Positions 10,171 through 17,742 of a stretch of 64,000 nucleotides of DNA are shown one piece after another. The DNA comes from Allokutzneria sp. A3M-2-11 16 (GTDB lineage Bacteria > Actinomycetota > Actinomycetes > Mycobacteriales > Pseudonocardiaceae): contig NZ_JANAVO010000001.1 of NCBI RefSeq assembly GCF_024213555.1, positions 434,001 to 498,000 of the forward strand, given 5' to 3'. The notes under the pieces are model-generated. The model did no database searches. It had not been told where the DNA came from and saw only the letters and a list, made by a program, of their open reading frames with translations. Positions within the stretch are counted from its first letter, which is position 1. Each line of letters opens with the position of its first letter. The translations under genes were made by a program, and so were the position numbers.

Positions 10171-10872
10171 GTGGGACAGCATAGCGGCATCGGCGTCTTG
10201 GACAAGGCAGTGGCAGTGCTGCACGCGGTGGCGAAGGACCCGTGTGGCTTGGCGGAGCTGTGCAGCAGGACGGGTCTTCCCCGTGCGACGGCGCACCGTC
10301 TCGCTGTGGGACTTGAGGTTCACCGGCTGTTGCAGCGCGGGGCGGACGGCCGTTGGCGTCCGGGTGGCGCGCTCGCGGAGCTCGCGGGCGGGGCGACCGA
10401 TCCCCTTGTGGACGCGGCGAGTTCGGTACTGCCCCGGCTGCGCGACATCACCGGCGAGAGCGTTCAGCTCTACCGCAGGGACGGCATCGCGCGGATCTGC
10501 GTGGCGAGCGCGGAACCGCCGAGCGGTCTGCGCGACACCGTTCCCGTCGGCGCGCGCCTGCCGATGACGGCGGGCTCCGGCGCGAAGGTTCTCCTCGCGT
10601 GGGCCGATCCGGCCACCCAGCGCGCCGTGCTGACCGACGCGGTTTTCGGCGAGCGCACGCTCCTGGACGTCCGCCGCCGCGGTTGGGCGCAGAGCGTCGC
10701 CGAGCGCGAGCCCGGCGTCTCCAGCGTTTCCGCTCCGGTCCGGGACGCCACCGGCGCGGTCGTCGCCGCCGTGTCCGTCTCGGGCCCGGTGGACCGCATA
10801 GGGCGCCGTCCGGGTGCCCGCTGGGCCGCCGACCTCCTGGCCGCCGCCGAGGCCCTCCAGTCCCGCATGTAG
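10171..10872 (+). CDS. ndgR: IclR-family transcriptional regulator of leuCD (NdgR/LtbR type)
   Basis: 233 aa. The N-terminal winged helix contains [23 protein letters not shown] (residues ~28-50, shown in full only by position) and the C-terminal domain is the IclR effector domain ([25 protein letters not shown]). In Streptomyces and Corynebacterium the regulator at this locus (NdgR, LtbR) controls leucine and other amino acid genes. It is divergent from leuCD with 96 bp between starts. A hairpin terminator follows at 10904. Confidence 0.9.
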   Translation: MGQHSGIGVLDKAVAVLHAVAKDPCGLAELCSRTGLPRATAHRLAVGLEVHRLLQRGADGRWRPGGALAELAGGATDPLVDAASSVLPRLRDITGESVQLYRRDGIARICVASAEPPSGLRDTVPVGARLPMTAGSGAKVLLAWADPATQRAVLTDAVFGERTLLDVRRRGWAQSVAEREPGVSSVSAPVRDATGAVVAAVSVSGPVDRIGRRPGARWAADLLAAAEALQSRM

Positions 10873-10903
10873 CCCCCGCCGCACCCACTCCCGCTCATCC
10901 CGG

Positions 10904-10933
10904 CCCGGCTTCCCGCTCCCAGCGGAAGCCGGG
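10904..10933 (+). terminator. Intrinsic terminator after ndgR
   Basis: CCCGGCTTCCCGCT pairs with AGCGGAAGCCGGG with one bulged C and a CCC loop, followed by CTTCTTC. Confidence 0.7.
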
Positions 10934-11556
10934 CTTCTTCACGCGCGGCCGCCGGTCTTCCCGTTCGCTTCACTCAGACTGGGACCACGCTGGACTTCCA
11001 GGGCGAGCAGGCCGGGCTTCCAGGGTGGCCGAGTCCAGGGACCGGTGGTCGCGTTGGGTGTCGGCTTGACCTGGGGCCCCTCGCGCGTGCCCTTGGGCCT
11101 CTCAGGGGCACGGGATGAAACCCCGGCCCTCGCGACGAGCGTATGGCACGCGCACCCCAGGTAAAGCCGACCTCGGCTCCCGTCCCAGCGGGGTTGCGCT
11201 TCTGGCGTTCTCGCCACTTATCGGGGCTCAGCGGGCACCTAGGACCCCGCTATGCGACCGCAGCGCGGAGCTTGACCCCCACATAACGAACCCGCATACG
11301 CCGTAACAGACCCACCCCAACAAACGACATACAAATTTACGCCTTTTCCCCACGCAACCTGAATGCGCCCATCAGCCCCAAAATGAACTACCCACAAGTA
11401 CGCCCACAAAACCCAAGCAGCACAAAGAAAAGCTGGAAGCCAACACCACGAAGGCGCAGCCGAGTAACGCCCAACGGAACCACAGACCGGGGGTCCGGGG
11501 GCGAAGCCCGCCGGCGTGGGGGCGTGGGGGCCCGGCCCCCACAGGGCAATGCGAAA
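10934..11556. other. Gene-free interval beside the tRNA pair, including an A/C-rich low-G+C stretch
   Basis: I see no gene. About 11275-11460 is clearly lower in G+C than the rest of the window and strongly skewed to A and C on the plus strand. It is followed by a G/C-rich block (11487-11545). Short open frames here start inside the tRNA terminator hairpin and have no coding character. The base bias and position beside tRNA genes fit a decayed remnant of a mobile element, but no integrase or attachment repeat is visible. Confidence 0.5.
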
Positions 11557-11591
11557 AAGCCCGTACTCACGCATTCCGTGAGTACGGGCTT
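11557..11591 (-). terminator. Terminator of the tRNA transcript
   Basis: Perfect 14-bp stem AAGCCCGTACTCAC with a 7-nt loop, 10 bp downstream of the tRNA-Glu 3' end on the tRNA strand, followed by T-rich sequence on that strand. Confidence 0.85.
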
Positions 11592-11601
11592 CCCCGCTTT
11601 G

Positions 11602-11674
11602 TAGCCCCGACGGGATTTGAACCCGCGCTACCGCCTTGAGAGGGCGGCGTCCTAGGCCGCTAGACGACGGGGCC
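11602..11674 (-). tRNA. tRNA-Glu (anticodon CTC)
   Basis: 73 nt. Acceptor arm GGCCCCG pairs with CGGGGCT; the anticodon loop reads CCTCTCAA with CTC; T-arm GCGGGTTCGAATCCCGT is canonical. CCA is not encoded. It is co-oriented with tRNA-Gln 30 bp upstream, so they are probably co-transcribed. tRNA-Glu also feeds the GatCAB pathway encoded at 47.7-51.3 kb. Confidence 0.97.
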
Positions 11675-11704
11675 TTGAACTAGGGAGGTGTTTATCCTGC
11701 CCTG

Positions 11705-11776
11705 CTGGGGTACTAGGACTCGAACCTAGAACGGCAGAGCCAGAATCTGCTGTGTTGCCAATTACACCATACCCCA
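11705..11776 (-). tRNA. tRNA-Gln (anticodon CTG)
   Basis: 72 nt. Acceptor TGGGGTA pairs with TACCCCA; the anticodon loop reads TTCTGGC with CTG; T-arm contains GGTTCGAGTCC. In organisms with GatCAB this tRNA is first charged with glutamate and then amidated, and gatCAB is present in this window. Confidence 0.97.
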
Positions 11777-11845
11777 CAGCATTCGAGGCGGTGTGCCGGG
11801 GACCTGGTTTCGGTCTCCGGCGCGCCGTCCCTCGTGCTGAAATGA

Positions 11846-11851
11846 ATACTA
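11846..11851 (-). promoter_or_regulatory. Likely -10 of the tRNA-Gln/tRNA-Glu promoter
   Basis: TAGTAT on the minus strand lies 70 bp before the tRNA-Gln 5' end. I do not see a good -35. Confidence 0.35.
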
Positions 11852-11878
11852 GACCACGCCCCCACGATCCTCCAAATC

Positions 11879-11926
11879 GGCCCCCTTCACGCACATACCC
11901 GCAGGTCAGTGCGCCAGAAGGGGGCC
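11879..11926 (-). terminator. Hairpin after the HAD phosphatase gene
   Basis: GGCCCCCTTC pairs perfectly with GAAGGGGGCC, and an inner CGCAC/GTGCG stem extends it. It lies 22 bp past the stop of the leftward gene. Confidence 0.65.
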
Positions 11927-11947
11927 GGGGAGTTGATCAGGGGATGA

Positions 11948-12685
11948 TCACGTGGCGACGGGGGCCACGTCACAGACGAGGGCCTCGGGCAGCTCGTCCA
12001 GGCTGGTGATGGCGAGAACGCCAGGAGGCACCTGGGCGTGGGTGTCGCCGCGGTCCAGCCAGACGCCGTGCAGCCCGGCGTCGCGGGCACCGACGGCGTC
12101 CAGGTCGAGCCGGTCGCCGACGTGCATGACCTGCTCGGGGGACAGGCCGAGGGCCACCGTGGCGGTGTGGAAGATCGCCGGGTCCGGCTTGGCGACGCCC
12201 AGCTCACCGGCGATGATCACGTGGTCGAACACCTCGGCCAGCCCGAGGTCGGCGATCTTCATCCGCTGCAGCGGGCCGGAGGCGTTGGTGATGGCGGCGA
12301 TGCGCAGGCCCGCGGCCCGCAGCCAGTCCAGGCAGGGCCAGACGTCCTCGTAGACCTCCCAGGCGGCCCGCATGGCCTCGACCCGCAGCTCCTCCCGCCC
12401 CGCCAGCTCGGAGTCGGCCAGCTCGACGCCCAGCTCGGCGAAGAAGGCCCTGGTCCGCTCACGCCGCATGGTTTCGTAGTCGACCTCGCCGGTGAGATAA
12501 CGCGCCAACTGCATTTCGGTAACGCGTTCCCATAACGGCCACGCGTCGTCGTGACCGACCAGCGCGGCGAGCCCGCGCCGTGAGGAAGTCACATAGTCGA
12601 CCAGCGTGTCGTCGATGTCGAAGCACACAGCACGGATTTGTCCGACCTTCTCGGAGGAGGCGATAGGAGCTAAGGCGGATGTCAC
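11948..12685 (-). CDS. HAD-superfamily hydrolase
   Basis: 245 aa cytosolic phosphatase-like protein. Motif I is CFDIDDTLVDY (nucleophile Asp about residue 23), motif II ITNAS, motif III lysine in GVAKPDPAIF, and motif IV VGDRLDLDAVGARDAG, which together define a complete HAD active site with a C1-type cap. Substrate is not predictable; the nearest known type is YjjG-like nucleotidase. The GTG at 12685 is 6 nt after TAATCT, which fits a leaderless transcript. A gene of this type often sits between gltX and the tRNAs in related genomes. Confidence 0.88.
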   Translation of the reverse strand: MTSALAPIASSEKVGQIRAVCFDIDDTLVDYVTSSRRGLAALVGHDDAWPLWERVTEMQLARYLTGEVDYETMRRERTRAFFAELGVELADSELAGREELRVEAMRAAWEVYEDVWPCLDWLRAAGLRIAAITNASGPLQRMKIADLGLAEVFDHVIIAGELGVAKPDPAIFHTATVALGLSPEQVMHVGDRLDLDAVGARDAGLHGVWLDRGDTHAQVPPGVLAITSLDELPEALVCDVAPVAT

Positions 12686-12726
12686 CCGGTGAGATTACGC
12701 GCTTACCAACCGATTCTGACTCGGCT

Positions 12727-12792
12727 AAGGAGGTGATTGTTATGTTCGCTGGCTCGGTCAAGAGCCAGCGGAGCACAACGGTTAGTGCTTAA
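12727..12792 (+). other. Perfect Shine-Dalgarno plus 16-codon open frame and hairpin
   Basis: AAGGAGGTG (12727-12735), fully complementary to the 16S rRNA tail, precedes ATG 12742 by 6 nt. The frame encodes MFAGSVKSQRSTTVSA and stops at TAA 12790. An 8-bp perfect hairpin (GCTGGCTC/GAGCCAGC, 12748-12769) lies inside it and a second small stem (GGTTA/TAACC) spans its end. It may be a true micro-peptide, a leader, or a structured element. No known family is recognised. Confidence 0.4.
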
Positions 12793-13018
12793 CCTGCCCT
12801 GGGCACGCGCAGTAACCGGGAAACCGTACGACCGGTGACCACAACCCGCGTCACGCGAAAGCCTTGCGCCCCTTCAATTCGAGCCCATCGGCAAGCGTCT
12901 CCCCCACCGCGCTTTCCCGCGATCTCGGCGCGCCGGACCCCTGGGGTACCCAGATGTGGCTCCTCCTCACGTGCGACCGACCTTGACTCCACCCTCGGCC
13001 GGGTGCACCCTGAACTTA

Positions 13019-13034
13019 TTCAACCGTTGTTGAA
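13019..13034. promoter_or_regulatory. Operator-like inverted repeat before the FAD monooxygenase
   Basis: TTCAAC-CGTT-GTTGAA ends 16 bp before the chosen start codon, the usual place for a TetR-type operator. No regulator gene is adjacent, so this is only a candidate. Confidence 0.4.
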
Positions 13035-13050
13035 ATTAGGGGTGATCACG

Positions 13051-14289
13051 GTGACCGAGCACACGACCTGCGTCATCGCCGGCGGCGGTCCCGCCGGCAT
13101 GGTTCTGGGACTCCTGCTGGCCAGGGCGGGCGTCGAGGTCACGGTGCTGGAGAAGCACGCGGACTTCCTGCGCGACTTCCGCGGCGACACCGTCCACCCG
13201 TCGACCCTGACGCTGCTGGACGAGCTCGGCCTCGGCGAGCGGTTCGAACAGGTGCCGCACCGCAAGGTCGACCGGATGCAGGTGATGCTCGACTCGGGCA
13301 TCGCCCCGTTCGGCGATATGAGCCGGATTCCCGGCAAGCACAAGCACATCGCGTTCGTGCCGCAGTGGGACTTCCTCGACCTGATCGCCGACGCGGGCAA
13401 GGAGGAGCCCACGTTCACGCTCCGCATGAGCACCGCGGTGACCCGGCTCATCAAGCGGGACAGCAAGGTCGTGGGCGTCGAGTACCGCGCGGCGGACGGG
13501 CGGACGGGGCAGCTGCACGCGGATCTCGTCGTGGCGTGCGACGGCCGGCACTCGACCGCGCGCACCGGAGCGGGGCTGAAGAGCCGGTCGTTCGGTGTGC
13601 CGATGGACGTGTGGTGGTTCCGGCTGCCGCGCGAGGCGGACGACCCGACGGGCGGGCTCGGGAGGTTCACCAGGGGTGAGGTCGCGGTGCTGATCGACCG
13701 CGGCGAGTACTTCCAGAGCGCCTACCTGATCAGGAAGGGCTCGGACGCGAAGGTGCGCGCCGAGGGCATCGAGGCGTTCCGCCGCCGCGTCGTGCGGCTG
13801 ATCCCGTGGCTGGGGGACCGGATCGACACGGTGGAGTCGCTGGACGACGTGAAGCTGCTCGACGTCAAGCTGGAGCGGCTGACCCGGTGGCACACCGACG
13901 GTCTGCTCTGCATCGGCGACGCGGCGCACGCGATGTCACCGGTCGGCGGCGTCGGCATCAACCTCGCCGTGCAGGACGCGGTCGCGGCGGCGCGCATCCT
14001 CGCGGAACCGCTGCGCCGGGGAACGCTGCGGGCCAAGGACCTCGCCAGGGTGCAGCGGCGGCGGTGGCTGCCGACCGCGATCACGCAGGGCATGCAGCGG
14101 GTGATCCACAAGCAGATCCTCGGCAAGACGCTGGCCGCCGAGAACCAGGCAGCGCCGCTGCGGGCGACCAGGCCGCCGTTGCCGCTGCGCCTGGTCCGGC
14201 GGTTCCCCTGGCTCCAGGCGATCCCGGCGACGCTGGTCGGCATCGGTGTTCTTCCCGAGCACGCGCCGGACTTCGCCCGCCGCCGCTGA
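13051..14289 (+). CDS. FAD-dependent monooxygenase (PHBH family)
   Basis: 412 aa from GTG 13051, preceded by AGGGG at 8 nt. The N-terminal Rossmann motif GGGPAGMVLGLLLARAG (residues ~11-27) binds FAD, DLVVACDGRHS carries the DG motif, and GDAAHAMSPVGGVGINLAVQDA is the second FAD motif, in the order typical of aromatic hydroxylase-like monooxygenases and geranylgeranyl-reductase relatives. The substrate is unknown. It occupies the place where gltX stands in related genomes and ends 62 bp from the convergent FAH gene, so it is probably an insertion into the conserved block. Confidence 0.87.
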   Translation: MTEHTTCVIAGGGPAGMVLGLLLARAGVEVTVLEKHADFLRDFRGDTVHPSTLTLLDELGLGERFEQVPHRKVDRMQVMLDSGIAPFGDMSRIPGKHKHIAFVPQWDFLDLIADAGKEEPTFTLRMSTAVTRLIKRDSKVVGVEYRAADGRTGQLHADLVVACDGRHSTARTGAGLKSRSFGVPMDVWWFRLPREADDPTGGLGRFTRGEVAVLIDRGEYFQSAYLIRKGSDAKVRAEGIEAFRRRVVRLIPWLGDRIDTVESLDDVKLLDVKLERLTRWHTDGLLCIGDAAHAMSPVGGVGINLAVQDAVAAARILAEPLRRGTLRAKDLARVQRRRWLPTAITQGMQRVIHKQILGKTLAAENQAAPLRATRPPLPLRLVRRFPWLQAIPATLVGIGVLPEHAPDFARRR

Positions 14290-14351
14290 TCGACGGCCGG
14301 CAGCCCGGCACCCGAGGACGGTCGCCGTGCTCGAACGCACGGCGGCCAACC

Positions 14352-15131
14352 TCACCGCTTCTTCTTCGCCACCACCGGGTTCGTGAGGGTGCCGATCCCG
14401 TCGACGGTGACCGAGACCGTCTGCCCGTGGTCCATCCGCCCGACGCCCGCCGGGGTGCCGGTGAGGATCACGTCGCCGGGCAGCAGCGTCATGATGTGCG
14501 AGACCCACTCCACGAGCGCGGGCACGTCGTGGATCATCTGCGAGGTCCGGCCGTCCTGCCGCACCTCGCCGTCGAGCTCGGTGCGCAGCCGGGTGTCCGC
14601 CACGTCCAGCTTGGTCTCGATCCACGGCCCGAGCGGGCAGAACGTGTCGTGGCCCTTGGCCCGGCCGAACTGACCGTCCTGCTTCTGGTGGTCGCGCGCG
14701 GTCACGTCGTTGGCGATCGTGTAGCCGAGGATCGCGCTGAACGCGTGCTCGGCCAGCACGTCCTTGCAGGGGCGGCCGATCACCACGGCCAGCTCGCCCT
14801 CGAAGTCGACGTGGTCGGAGCTGGCGGGCAGCCGGATCTCCGCGTTCGGGCCGACAACGGAGGTGGACGGCTTGAGGAAGATCATCGGATCGGCCGGGGC
14901 CTCGTTGCCCATCTCCTTGGCGTGGTCGGCGTAGTTGCGGCCGACGCAGATCACCTTGGAGGGCAGGATCGGCGCGAGCAGCCGGGTGTCCGCCAGCGGC
15001 CAGCGACGGCCGGTGAACTGCACCGGGCCGAAGGGATGCTCGGCGATCTCGGCGGCGACGAGCGCGTCGGCGGGGCCTTCGACGGCCACGAACGCGACGC
15101 CTTCTGGATGAGCGATACGGGCAAGGCGCAC
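14352..15131 (-). CDS. Fumarylacetoacetate hydrolase family protein
   Basis: 259 aa. The FAH fold is shown by VICVGRNYADHAKEM, then the metal-binding acidic residues in VDFEGELAVVIG, the NDVTARDHQ segment, and GDVILTGTPAGVG near the C-terminus. Family members hydrolyse or decarboxylate C-C bonds in diketo acids, for instance acylpyruvate hydrolase or oxaloacetate decarboxylase. It is orthologous by position to Rv2993c. It is divergent from the frameshifted HAD gene, with 38 bp between starts. Confidence 0.92.
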   Translation of the reverse strand: MRLARIAHPEGVAFVAVEGPADALVAAEIAEHPFGPVQFTGRRWPLADTRLLAPILPSKVICVGRNYADHAKEMGNEAPADPMIFLKPSTSVVGPNAEIRLPASSDHVDFEGELAVVIGRPCKDVLAEHAFSAILGYTIANDVTARDHQKQDGQFGRAKGHDTFCPLGPWIETKLDVADTRLRTELDGEVRQDGRTSQMIHDVPALVEWVSHIMTLLPGDVILTGTPAGVGRMDHGQTVSVTVDGIGTLTNPVVAKKKR

Positions 15132-15169
15132 GGTTCCCAGCGTAACCGAGCCGGGTTAGCGTTCCCGGT

Positions 15170-15837
15170 GTGCGCCTCCCCGAGCTGGTGATCTTCGACT
15201 GCGACGGCACGCTGGTCGACTCCGAACGGATCGCGAACGAGGTCTTCGCCGGCCTGATCACGGCGGAGGGGCTGCCGACCAGCTTCGCCGAGTGTGTCGA
15301 GCGTTACATGGGGCGCTCGGCCAGTTCCTGTCTCGTCGAGATCGAACGGGAGCTCGGCCGTCCACTTCGGACAGACCTGCTGCGCCTGCGCGCCGCCGGG
15401 GTGGACGAGCGGCTGGCCGAGGAGCTGACCGCGATCCCCGGCATCCGCGAGACGCTGGACGTGCTCGCCGCGGCGGGGACGGCGGTGTGCGTCGCTTCGA
15501 GCAGCACGCCGACCGAGATCGAGTTCCGCCTGCGGCGCACCGGGCTCGCGGAGTTCTTCGGCGGCGCGGTCTTCAGCGCCACCATGGTGCCCAACGGAAA
15601 CCCGCCCCGGACGTCTTCCTGCACGCGGCGAAGGAGATGGGCCGCGCGCCACAGGACTGCGTCGTGGTCGAGGACAGCGTCTCCGGGGTGCTCGCGGGGA
15701 AGGGCGCCGGGATGCGGGTGATCGGCTTCGCCGACCTGATGGCCCCGGGCGCGTTGCGCGCGGCCGGGGCCGACCACGTGGTCGAGCACGCCGACGAGCT
15801 GGCGTCGGCGTTCGGTTACCAGGCCAACGCGCGCTGA
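15170..15837 (+). pseudogene. HAD-IA phosphatase (beta-phosphoglucomutase-like) with a -1 frameshift
   Basis: The first frame (GTG 15170) gives FDCDGTLVDSE at residues ~9-19 and runs correctly to FSATMVPNG near 15597. It then becomes arginine-rich nonsense and stops at 15721. A second frame continues the family exactly: KPAPDVFLHAAKEMG, CVVVEDSVSGV, AGMRVIGF, ending at 15837. Losing one base in the run AACGGAAACCC (about 15594-15603) explains it. The rejoined protein would be about 222 aa with all four HAD motifs. The cause may be a real mutation or a sequencing error in the homopolymer. The 3' end overlaps cimA by 22 bp. TAGCGT at 15157 predicts leaderless transcription. Confidence 0.85.
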
Positions 15838-17450
15838 GTCATCGCCTTGTGCACCAAGGCATCGCACAGCGCCAGCCAGCTCGCCTCGACGATGTTGCCG
15901 TGCACGCCGACCGTGGTCCACTCGCGCTTGCCGTCCCTGGACTCCACGAGAACCCTCGTGACGGCGTCGGTTCCGTGCTGGTCGGTGAGGATGCGGACCT
16001 TGTAGTCGACCAGTTCGACGTCGGCCAGCCACGGCAGGTGCGGGCTGAGCGCCTTGCGCAGCGCGGCGTCCAGCGCGTGCACCGGGCCGTTGCCCTCGGC
16101 CGTCGCGATCACCCGCTCACCGGCGACGTGCACCTTGACCGTGGCCTCCGACACCACGTCGTCGTCACCGCGGTGGTCGAGCACCACGCGGTAGGACTCC
16201 AACCGGAACGGCGGGTCCGGCAACGGCTCCGCACCGTCCACATCGGACGCTTCGCGGCGCAGCAGTAGCTCCAACGAGGCGTCGGCCGCCTCGAAGGACC
16301 AACCGCGCGCCTCCAGTTCCTTCACCCTGCGCACCGCGCTGTTGACCGTCTCCGGCCGGCCGGTCAGGTCCAGCCCGAACTCCCTCGCCTTGAGTTCGAG
16401 GCTGGCCCGACCGGCCATCTCGGTGACCAGCACCCGCTGCCCGTTGCCGACGGTGACCGGATCGATGTGGTTGTACAGCTCCGGATCCACCTTGATCGCG
16501 CTCGCGTGCAGACCCGCCTTGTGAGCGAATGCTGACGTCCCGACATAGGCCTGGTGGGTGTCGGGTGCGAGGTTCGCGATCTCCGCGAGGGCGTGCGAGA
16601 CCCGGGTGAGCTCCGACAGCGCGTTGGTGGGTAGCACCGGCATGTCGAGCTTGGTCACCAGGTTCCCGACGACGGCGAACAGGTCGGCGTTGCCGGTCCG
16701 TTCCCCGTAGCCGTTGGCGGTGCACTGCACGTGGGTCGCCCCCGCCTGGACCGCGGCGACGGTGTTGGCCACCGCGCACGCCGTGTCGTCCTGGCAGTGG
16801 ATGCCCACGCGGAAACCCGTGCGGGACACCACGTCCTGCACGGTCTCGGCCAGCTGGAGGGGCAGCTGGCCGCCGTTGGTGTCGCAGAGCACGACCACGT
16901 CGGCTCCGGCTTCGACCCCGGCGGAGAGCACGCGCAGCGCGCACTCCGGGTCGTAGGCGTAGCCGTCGAAGAAGTGTTCCGCGTCGAGGAAGACGCGCCG
17001 CCCCTGGCCGACGAGGAACGCGACGGTCTCCCCCACCATCGCGACGGCTTCGGACATCCCCGTGCGCAGGGCCCGCTCGATGTGCCTGCGATCGGACTTG
17101 GCGACCAAGGTGATCACCGGCGCCTGCGAGTCGACCAGCGCGCGCACCTGCGGGTCCTCGTCCGGCCGCAGCCCCGGGCGGCGGGTGGACCCGAACGCGA
17201 CGAGCGCGGCGTGCCGCAGGTTCAGCTCGCCAGCCGCGGCCCGCGCGAAGAACTCGGTGTCCTTGGGCATCGCGCCCGGCCAGCCGCCCTCGATGAACCC
17301 GACCCCGACCGAGTCCAGCAGCCGCGCGACGGCGAGCTTGTCCGTCACGGAGTACGAGATGCCCTCGCGCTGCGCGCCGTCGCGCAGTGTCGTGTCGTAG
17401 ACGTGGAAATCGTCGCCGAGCGGGGTTTCAGCCGGGGTCGTGCGGCTCAC
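15816..17450 (-). CDS. cimA: Citramalate synthase
   Basis: 544 aa from GTG 17450 with a GAGG ribosome site. It condenses pyruvate and acetyl-CoA to (R)-citramalate, the first step of a threonine-independent route to isoleucine. It belongs to the isopropylmalate synthase family: N-terminal HMGL-like TIM barrel with YDTTLRDGAQREG (~10-22), VVLCDTNGGQLP, GIHCQDDTACAVAN and CTANGYGERTGNADL, then a LeuA-type C-terminal regulatory domain from about residue 400. 2-isopropylmalate or homocitrate synthase activity cannot be excluded, but the length and sequence fit the CimA subgroup. It lies behind a branched-chain leader-peptide attenuator. Confidence 0.9.
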   Translation of the reverse strand: MSRTTPAETPLGDDFHVYDTTLRDGAQREGISYSVTDKLAVARLLDSVGVGFIEGGWPGAMPKDTEFFARAAAGELNLRHAALVAFGSTRRPGLRPDEDPQVRALVDSQAPVITLVAKSDRRHIERALRTGMSEAVAMVGETVAFLVGQGRRVFLDAEHFFDGYAYDPECALRVLSAGVEAGADVVVLCDTNGGQLPLQLAETVQDVVSRTGFRVGIHCQDDTACAVANTVAAVQAGATHVQCTANGYGERTGNADLFAVVGNLVTKLDMPVLPTNALSELTRVSHALAEIANLAPDTHQAYVGTSAFAHKAGLHASAIKVDPELYNHIDPVTVGNGQRVLVTEMAGRASLELKAREFGLDLTGRPETVNSAVRRVKELEARGWSFEAADASLELLLRREASDVDGAEPLPDPPFRLESYRVVLDHRGDDDVVSEATVKVHVAGERVIATAEGNGPVHALDAALRKALSPHLPWLADVELVDYKVRILTDQHGTDAVTRVLVESRDGKREWTTVGVHGNIVEASWLALCDALVHKAMTQRALAW

Positions 17451-17485
17451 GGGGATGCCTCGTTCCTGCGTACAAGGGGCCTGAC

Positions 17486-17520
17486 AAAACAAAAAGACCC
17501 CCCGCAGGATGCGAGAGGTC
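17486..17520 (-). terminator. Attenuator terminator upstream of cimA
   Basis: On the minus strand GACCTCTCGCA pairs with TGCGGGGGGTC (some G-U) around a TCC loop and is followed by TTTTTGTTTTG, a complete intrinsic terminator located 36 bp before the cimA start codon. Its place after a leader peptide makes it an attenuator rather than an end-of-gene signal. Confidence 0.85.
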
Positions 17521-17521
17521 G

Positions 17522-17556
17522 GCGCGCCGGGAGCTGGAGCTCGTTACCCGGCGCGC
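17522..17556 (-). promoter_or_regulatory. Alternative hairpin of the cimA leader
   Basis: A perfect 10-bp stem (GCGCGCCGGG / CCCGGCGCGC) overlaps the last codons of the leader peptide and ends 1 nt before the terminator stem. A ribosome stalled on the Leu-Val-Ile-Ile codons would cover its first arm. Which alternative pairing then disrupts the terminator needs folding. Confidence 0.7.
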
Positions 17557-17588
17557 TTGGCAATAATCACGAGGTGCTGCGAAAGCAT
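17544..17588 (-). CDS. Leader peptide of the cimA attenuator
   Basis: 14 codons, MLSQHLVIIAKRAG, with a consecutive Leu-Val-Ile-Ile block, which are end products of the pathways fed by cimA and ilv. The ATG lies 7 nt after the -10, so it is translated leaderless. It is followed by overlapping hairpins and an intrinsic terminator. Such peptides sense charging of branched-chain tRNAs. Confidence 0.8.
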   Translation of the reverse strand: MLSQHLVIIAKRAG

Positions 17589-17595
17589 GCGACGG

Positions 17596-17625
17596 ATCGT
17601 GCCACACCCTCGCCGCACATACCAA
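17596..17625 (-). promoter_or_regulatory. Promoter of the cimA leader transcript
   Basis: On the minus strand TTGGTA (17620-17625) and CACGAT (17596-17601) are 18 bp apart; the predicted start is the A of the leader ATG at 17588. Confidence 0.55.
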
Positions 17626-17670
17626 CACACGGACGAGTGTTCCCACATCCTGGACCACCGAGGTAGGGGC

Positions 17671-17742
17671 GTCTTCAAGCACCCCCAACCCCCTCCCCCA
17701 CGGTCTCAAACGACAGCGAACCCCCGGCCAACCCGGGCTGGA
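17671..17742. repeat. TACTTGAAGAC-family intergenic repeat, single terminus, ending at the MocR stop
   Basis: GTCTTCAAGCAC (17671-17682, one base off the family core) is followed by C-rich sequence, GGTCTCAAACGAC, and CGGGCTGGATCA, whose last three bases are the MocR stop codon. Related flanks occur beside the other copies listed under this family. Confidence 0.6.

Noticed and set aside
10353-11069. 238-codon frame overlapping the IclR gene
   Set aside because: Out-of-frame Arg-rich shadow of the regulator and its terminator.
11239-11574. 111-codon minus-strand frame with a hydrophobic segment near the tRNAs
   Set aside because: It begins inside the tRNA terminator hairpin and its hydrophobic residues come from the A/C-skewed patch; no ribosome site or family.
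12835-13050. 72-residue N-terminal extension of the FAD monooxygenase
   Set aside because: It is Pro/Arg/Ser-rich and unlike the family, and the GTG at 13051 has a proper ribosome site.
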